Positions 15,851-20,383 of a stretch of DNA of 20,383 nucleotides are shown piece by piece. Made by a program: the position numbers and the translations under genes. The DNA comes from Flavobacteriaceae bacterium UBA2000 (lineage in GTDB: Bacteria; Bacteroidota; Bacteroidia; Flavobacteriales; Flavobacteriaceae): NCBI GenBank assembly GCA_002335345.1, contig DDCS01000140.1, positions 1 to 20,383 on the forward strand, given 5' to 3'. Position 1 is the first letter of the stretch. Each line of letters starts with the position of its first letter. Under the pieces are notes generated by a model. It worked only from the letters and a program-made list of their open reading frames with translations, was not told where the DNA came from and did no database searches.

Positions 15851-17188
15851 TTAGTGTTCGGTATCTTCTATACCATGGGTTAATACTTCTAATTTCTTTC
15901 TGATCAACAGGACAATCAACCCGAAGGTGATGCAAAATAAAGCGATTCCTGTAAAAATGGTAAATTCTCCATAGGTCGATGCAGATTCTCCCAATAGACC
16001 CGCAAGTTTGTTCCCAAATCCTGTCATGGCAAAATAGACCCCCATCATCAATGAGGCGTATTTTAGCGGGGCCAATTTGGTAATGTACGAAAGGGCCACC
16101 GGAGAAATACAAAGCTCTCCAACGGTATGAAATAGGTAAGCCAAAACCAACCAATACATCGCAGAGGATCCTGTAGTTTCAAATTCTGTTGAGGCCGCGG
16201 ACATAAAGAAAAATCCAGTTCCCATAATGATTAAGCCGATGATCATCTTAAAAAGTGAAGTCGACAGTTTACCCCGCAACTTGCGCTTTGCCCAGTAAGC
16301 GGCCACCGCAGTTCCTAAGAAGATAATGAACATCGCGTTTAAAGACTGAAACCAAGAAGCCGGCACTTCGAGTCCAAAGAGCATTCTGTTGGTATTCTCC
16401 ATGGCATAAATATTCATAAGACCTCCCGCCTGTTCAAACGCCCCCCAAAAAACAATCACCAAGAAAAACGATAAAAATAGAACCACCACACGGTCTTTTT
16501 CAATCTTGGTAAGCGGACGATTCAGGGCAGCAATTTCTTCTTCATCTTTAGAAGCCCCAATATAATTCCCTACATCTTTAAGGTATTTTTGACCCAAAAC
16601 ATACTGGATTAAGCCCAAAGTCATTCCAATTCCTGCAAGACCAAATCCGTAATGCCAGCCCATAACTTCACCGACATAACCCACGATTAAACTCGAGAGA
16701 AAAGCCCCGAGGTTAATGCCGATATAAAATATTGTAAACCCTTTGTCGCGACGAATATCACCCGGCTTATAGAGCCCACCTACCATTGTCGAAATATTGG
16801 GCTTAAGCATCCCTACACCGGCGATGATTAACGACAGTCCAGAATAGAATGCCCACATTTCCTCTATAGCAAGCACACTATGCCCAAGAACCAAAAGGAT
16901 GCCGCCATAGAGCACTGATTTCTTTTGTCCAAAGAACTTGTCAGCCAACCACCCTCCGGGGATTGATGCCACATAGACCAGCATGGTATACCATCCGTAA
17001 AGTGCTAATGCACTATCGTTAGCCCAACCCAAACCGGCGTTAGCCGCATCCGTTTGAGAGACCAGATAAAGCACGAGAATCGCGCGCATTCCATAATAGG
17101 AAAAGCGCTCCCACATCTCTGTAAAAAAGAGCACAAAAAGCCCTCTGGGATGGCCAAAAAATTCTTTGGTAGTGGTTGCTGATGTCAT
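15851..17188 (-). CDS. POT/PTR2 family proton-coupled peptide transporter, short form
   Basis: A 445-residue POT transporter, close in its N-terminal third to the next gene. Key residues are intact: E24-M-W-E27-R28-FSYYG, the TIFYIGINLGAFLSSLIVGYVGE signature (152-174), Glu252 in VFWGAFEQAGG and Glu358 in VGELCISPVALSYI. Instead of the two-helix linker after helix 6 found in most bacterial POTs it has only a charged loop (about 208-232), giving about 12 helices. It starts 11 nt after the stop of the DPP-IV-like gene. The likely job is uptake of the dipeptides that enzyme releases; the difference from its paralogue may reflect a different peptide range, which is inference. Confidence 0.93.
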   Translation of the reverse strand: MTSATTTKEFFGHPRGLFVLFFTEMWERFSYYGMRAILVLYLVSQTDAANAGLGWANDSALALYGWYTMLVYVASIPGGWLADKFFGQKKSVLYGGILLVLGHSVLAIEEMWAFYSGLSLIIAGVGMLKPNISTMVGGLYKPGDIRRDKGFTIFYIGINLGAFLSSLIVGYVGEVMGWHYGFGLAGIGMTLGLIQYVLGQKYLKDVGNYIGASKDEEEIAALNRPLTKIEKDRVVVLFLSFFLVIVFWGAFEQAGGLMNIYAMENTNRMLFGLEVPASWFQSLNAMFIIFLGTAVAAYWAKRKLRGKLSTSLFKMIIGLIIMGTGFFFMSAASTEFETTGSSAMYWLVLAYLFHTVGELCISPVALSYITKLAPLKYASLMMGVYFAMTGFGNKLAGLLGESASTYGEFTIFTGIALFCITFGLIVLLIRKKLEVLTHGIEDTEH

Positions 17189-17199
17189 ATTTGTTCGTT

Positions 17200-19395
17200 T
17201 TATTGGTTAGTCATTAAGTTTTTTTGAATAAAATCAGTCATTTTTCGATAAAGATGCTGACGGGTATACCCCCCGTATATTCCGTGATTTTTATCGGGAT
17301 AAATGAGCCAATCAAAGGGCTTATTGGCCTTTACAAGGGCATCAATTAAACGCATTGAATTTTGAACATGGACATTGTCGTCTGCTGTTCCGTGCACTAA
17401 GAGTAAGTCGCCGTTCATTTTTGACACATGATCCAAAGGGGCGTAAGCATCATAACCCTGGGCGTTATCTTGAGGAAGGCCCATATAGCGCTCTGTATAG
17501 ATTGAATCGTAAAAGCGCCAAGAGGTTACTGGGGCCACAGAGATTGCCATAGAGAAGACCCCCTCGCCCTGAAAAAGACAATTAGCAGACATAAAGCCTC
17601 CATAACTCCATCCCCAAATCCCTATTTTATCAGGGTTTACGTTAGACCACTTGGCGATCTGTTGTGCTGCTGCGATTTGATCCTGTACTTCGTATAAACC
17701 TAATTTTCCCTGGGTGACCTTTTTGAAATCTCGTCCTTTAAGACCCGTGCCACGGCCATCAACACAAACTACAATCAGCCCTTGATCGACTAAATATTGA
17801 TGCCAATAATCATTGGCATTATTCCATCGATCTGCTACCTGCTGGGAACCGGGTCCACTGTATTGAAACATCAATACTGGATATTTCTTTGTCAGGTCAA
17901 TGGACTTAGGTTTGATGACATAGGTATTGAGCCAATTGCCATTGACATAAATACTGTCAAAAGTTTTTGGATTAAGCCCATAGCGGTTCACCAAATCATG
18001 TAACACAGAATTATCCTCTAAAACACGCAATTCTGAACCGTTCAAGCCCGAATTTAAGGTAAATCGATTCGGCGTGGTCACCGAGGAATATTTTTGAATA
18101 AAATGACTGAAATCTGCACTAAAATCTGCCTCATTGGTTCCTTTATCTTGCGAAAATCGCACCGTATTGGTTCCAGAGATATTCATAGAATAGATATCTC
18201 TATAAATGCTTCCTCGCTTGGACGACTGAAAATACAAGCGTCCGATTCTGGGGTTAAACCCGTAGAAGGCCGTCACGTCGTAATTCCCTTGAGTCAATTG
18301 ACGAATCAATTCTCCTTGCGCATTGTAGTGGTATAAATGACGCCATCCGTCCTGCTCACTCGGCCAAATAAAACTGTTGTCATTGAGGAAGGTCAAATCA
18401 TCATGAATATCGACATAGGCCTCATCATGTTCCTGCAATAACACGCGCGTTTGATTTTCACGCATATCGACTTGAAGCAATACAAGATCATTTTGGGCTC
18501 TGTTGAGCAACTGAACGGCGAGCTGATCCGGATTTTTGGACCACTTAATCCGCGGGATATATTCGTAAGGCCACTGCGTTAAATCGATATCTGACGTGCT
18601 TCCCCTATTGAGTTGATGGATATGTAAAGAAACCTGCGCGTTCTTCTCACCCGCTTTTGGATACTTGAATACACTTTGTGTTGGATATAAGTCTTGTCCA
18701 TAAACATCCATTGAAAATTCTGCGACTTCGGATTCATCAAAACGCAAATACGCTAAGTAATCACTATCGCGACTCCATTGATAGGCTTGCACAAAACCAA
18801 ACTCCTCTTCGTAGACCCAGTCTGTCAAACCGTTAATAATGTGATTTTGACGACCATCTTGGGTCACTTGAACCCGCTTTTGCTCGGAAATAATCCAATA
18901 ATACAAATTATTACTTCTGACAAAAGCCAAATACTTCCCGTCAGGACTAAAAGTGACCTCTTGTAAATCGGGGCCCTCTATTTTAACCAGGGTTTTATCG
19001 ATTAAATCATATAAAAAATGCTGTGCAAAATAGGAATGCCTGTATTGGGCTCGGCGTTGCGTTTTGATCAAAAGCTTTTGCTCGTTGGGACTCAGCTCAT
19101 AATCAAAAATACCCGTTAATTCAGGATAATTACTGCTGCTAAAAATCACCCCCGTTTTTCGACCCGAAGCGTAATCATATTTATTGATCTCCATCGCGTT
19201 TACCGCGGCATTTTTCTCTAAGACCGTAAAATGTCCCCCATCGGGCAAACTCCTTATCGATTGAAGTCCAGCAGGAGTAAACTGTCCATTCCATATTTCG
19301 GTAAGGGTTAAGGAACGGTCTTGAGCATAAAGACTCGCGGACCAAAAAACACCAATCACAACGGCTAAAAGAGCCCTCACATCGCGTCGTACCAT
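17200..19395 (-). CDS. Dipeptidyl peptidase IV-like S9 serine peptidase, secreted
   Basis: A 731-residue prolyl oligopeptidase-family enzyme with a signal peptide (residues 1-24, cleavage near LYA-QDRS), a beta-propeller domain (about 40-480) and an alpha/beta hydrolase domain (about 490-731). The catalytic triad aligned to human DPP4 (S630/D708/H740) is Ser597 in GWSYGG, Asp672 in HGTADDNVH and His704 in DKNHGIYG. The DWVYEEEF segment keeps the paired glutamates (Glu197-Glu198) that bind the free N terminus, Asn674 matches N710, and Tyr512 in YSGPGSQ is the oxyanion tyrosine. It should release X-Pro or X-Ala dipeptides in the periplasm or outside. It leads the operon with two POT transporters. 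Confidence 0.94.
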   Translation of the reverse strand: MVRRDVRALLAVVIGVFWSASLYAQDRSLTLTEIWNGQFTPAGLQSIRSLPDGGHFTVLEKNAAVNAMEINKYDYASGRKTGVIFSSSNYPELTGIFDYELSPNEQKLLIKTQRRAQYRHSYFAQHFLYDLIDKTLVKIEGPDLQEVTFSPDGKYLAFVRSNNLYYWIISEQKRVQVTQDGRQNHIINGLTDWVYEEEFGFVQAYQWSRDSDYLAYLRFDESEVAEFSMDVYGQDLYPTQSVFKYPKAGEKNAQVSLHIHQLNRGSTSDIDLTQWPYEYIPRIKWSKNPDQLAVQLLNRAQNDLVLLQVDMRENQTRVLLQEHDEAYVDIHDDLTFLNDNSFIWPSEQDGWRHLYHYNAQGELIRQLTQGNYDVTAFYGFNPRIGRLYFQSSKRGSIYRDIYSMNISGTNTVRFSQDKGTNEADFSADFSHFIQKYSSVTTPNRFTLNSGLNGSELRVLEDNSVLHDLVNRYGLNPKTFDSIYVNGNWLNTYVIKPKSIDLTKKYPVLMFQYSGPGSQQVADRWNNANDYWHQYLVDQGLIVVCVDGRGTGLKGRDFKKVTQGKLGLYEVQDQIAAAQQIAKWSNVNPDKIGIWGWSYGGFMSANCLFQGEGVFSMAISVAPVTSWRFYDSIYTERYMGLPQDNAQGYDAYAPLDHVSKMNGDLLLVHGTADDNVHVQNSMRLIDALVKANKPFDWLIYPDKNHGIYGGYTRQHLYRKMTDFIQKNLMTNQ

Positions 19396-19501
19396 TCTGA
19401 AGCTATAGGTCGTTTTAATTTGAATTGAAATATAAGGCTTTTTGGGTGAATTTTGCTGCTCCCCAATGACTAAAACAACCCCTTATGCCTCACAAAAGAC
19501 T

Positions 19502-19509
19502 TATATTTG
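19502..19509 (+). promoter_or_regulatory. Candidate -7 promoter box of mvaA
   Basis: TATATTTG is a full match to the Bacteroidota -7 consensus TAnnTTTG and lies 20 nt before the mvaA start, in the 134-nt region between divergent genes. No TTG is found 17-23 nt upstream. On the opposite strand TATATTTC (complement at about 19430-19437) is a 7-of-8 match that could serve the peptidase gene, also without a clear -33 element. Confidence 0.45.
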
Positions 19510-19529
19510 CAGCTAAAGTGGCGTGACTC

Positions 19530-20383
19530 ATGACTATCAAAACCATCAACGGCTTTTCAAAACTTTCCAAAAAGGAAAAAATTAAATGGTTATCTCAAAC
19601 CTTTTTAAACGGAAATGCGCAGGCCGCAGATCTGCTCAGTCTTTATTGGCACGAGGATTCTAAACGTCAGAAACGCCATGATGAATTCATCGAAAATGCG
19701 CTTTCAAACTTTTTTCTGCCGTTTGCTATTGCCCCTAATTTCAATATTGATGGCCGTATTTACGCCATACCCATGGTCATCGAAGAAAGTTCGGTAGTTG
19801 CTGCCGCGAGTAATGCCGCTAAATTCTGGTTAGGGCGTGGTGGATTTAAAACAGAGGTCGTGAGTACCATCAAGAGTGGTCAGATTCATCTCAATTATTC
19901 GGGAGAGGCTCAAACCCTTTTCGCGTTTTTTGAAACCTACAAAAAACAATTGATCAGCAGTGTTGATGAATTATCTCAAAGTATGATAAAGCGCGGCGGA
20001 GGCTTAATCGACTTATCTCTGACCAACGAATCTGAATCCCTAAGCGATTACTATTACATCGATGCCCGCTTTAATACTGCGGACGCCATGGGGGCGAATT
20101 ATATCAATTCATGCCTTGAGACGATTGCCGAAACCTTTGGGGTTTTGGCTTCAAATTTTGGTGGTTTTGGTCAAGGCGAGCAACCTGAAGTGGTCATGAG
20201 CATTTTGTCCAATTTCGTTCCTGAATGTTTGGTCCGTGTAACGGTGCGTTGCCCCGTTTCTGAGCTCGCCCAGGAAGGCCTTAGCGGAAAAGAATTTGCG
20301 CATAAATTTGTACGTGCCGTTGATATTGCCCAAACCAATCCACTCCGCGCCGTAACTCATAACAAAGGTATTATGAATGGTGT
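19530..20383 (+). CDS. mvaA: Hydroxymethylglutaryl-CoA reductase, class II (degradative type), 3'-truncated by window
   Basis: The first 284 codons are open to the right edge. Class II HMG-CoA reductase interconverts HMG-CoA and mevalonate. Catalytic landmarks are Glu55 in FIENALSNFFLP, IEESSVVAAASNAAK (84-98), the substrate/hydride region FNTADAMGANYINSCLETIAE (181-201), and Lys279 in RAVTHNKGIMNG. The catalytic Asp of the DAV-type motif and the final histidine lie beyond the window. The usual EEPSVVAAAS is EESSVVAAAS here. Despite the family label, Flavobacteriaceae use this enzyme in the biosynthetic mevalonate pathway (established for the group, not shown here). Divergent from the peptidase, with a candidate promoter 20 nt upstream. 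Confidence 0.95.
   Translation, partial: MTIKTINGFSKLSKKEKIKWLSQTFLNGNAQAADLLSLYWHEDSKRQKRHDEFIENALSNFFLPFAIAPNFNIDGRIYAIPMVIEESSVVAAASNAAKFWLGRGGFKTEVVSTIKSGQIHLNYSGEAQTLFAFFETYKKQLISSVDELSQSMIKRGGGLIDLSLTNESESLSDYYYIDARFNTADAMGANYINSCLETIAETFGVLASNFGGFGQGEQPEVVMSILSNFVPECLVRVTVRCPVSELAQEGLSGKEFAHKFVRAVDIAQTNPLRAVTHNKGIMNG

Noticed and set aside
15834..16154. 106-codon open frame on the minus strand inside the short POT gene
   Set aside because: It lies in another frame of a clearly conserved transporter gene on the same strand; its composition is what a shifted membrane-protein frame gives and it shows no motif.
14092..17188. Possibility that the two POT genes are one frameshifted gene or a recent exact duplication
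   Set aside because: Each has a complete N terminus with ExxERFxYY and a complete C-terminal half, and they differ in length and insertions, so they are two intact diverged paralogues.
1..20383. Search for a defence island, mobile element, CRISPR array, retron-like or phage-derived system
   Set aside because: All space is taken by recognisable housekeeping or envelope genes; no transposase, integrase, nuclease, reverse transcriptase, toxin-antitoxin pair, long terminal repeat or spaced array was seen.

Overview
The window looks like a stretch of ordinary core chromosome from a member of the Bacteroidota, most likely a marine Flavobacteriaceae. The evidence is the gene content and order (mreBCD-mrdA-rodA; prc back to back with surE; surE-small membrane protein-lpxB-NlpC/P60-comEC; DPP-IV peptidase next to POT transporters and an HMG-CoA reductase), the near absence of Shine-Dalgarno sequences, and promoter-like boxes of the Bacteroidota type (TAnnTTTG). 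Coding density is very high: no gene-free stretch exceeds about 151 bases. I see no tRNA, rRNA, CRISPR array, insertion sequence, prophage or defence gene.

Layout. (1) 1-4722, plus strand: the cell-elongation operon, with the 3' end of mreB, then mreC, mreD, mrdA (PBP2) and rodA, the last four joined by overlaps of 11, 4 and 1 nt. (2) 8001-4723, minus strand: a lipoprotein tail-specific protease (prc) followed 3 nt later by a DppC/OppC-type ABC permease with an unusual extracytoplasmic insert. The permease abuts rodA end to end with no base between the stop codons. (3) 8153-12943, plus strand: surE, a three-helix membrane protein of unknown function, lpxB, a lipoprotein NlpC/P60 peptidase and comEC. 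(4) 19395-12927, minus strand: a secreted DPP-IV-like peptidase, two tandem POT peptide transporters of different predicted topology, and two tandem secreted thioredoxin-fold proteins. (5) 19530-end, plus strand: class II HMG-CoA reductase (mvaA), cut by the window edge.

Functional reading. Block 1 builds the sidewall peptidoglycan machine. Block 3 mixes envelope (lipid A, peptidoglycan hydrolase), nucleotide housekeeping and DNA-uptake functions. Block 4 reads as a peptide-scavenging unit: DPP-IV releases dipeptides outside the cytoplasm and the proton-coupled POT carriers import them. mvaA points to the mevalonate route to isoprenoids.

I did not find a convincing undescribed system. The best sequence-level oddities are a perfect 8+5+8 inverted repeat holding the stop codons of the convergent, overlapping comEC and thioredoxin genes; a 17-nt-period repeat (two exact copies and one degenerate copy) between the POT and thioredoxin genes; the paralogous POT pair with about 12 versus about 16 predicted helices; and two short palindromes 20 bp apart in the prc/surE divergent region.
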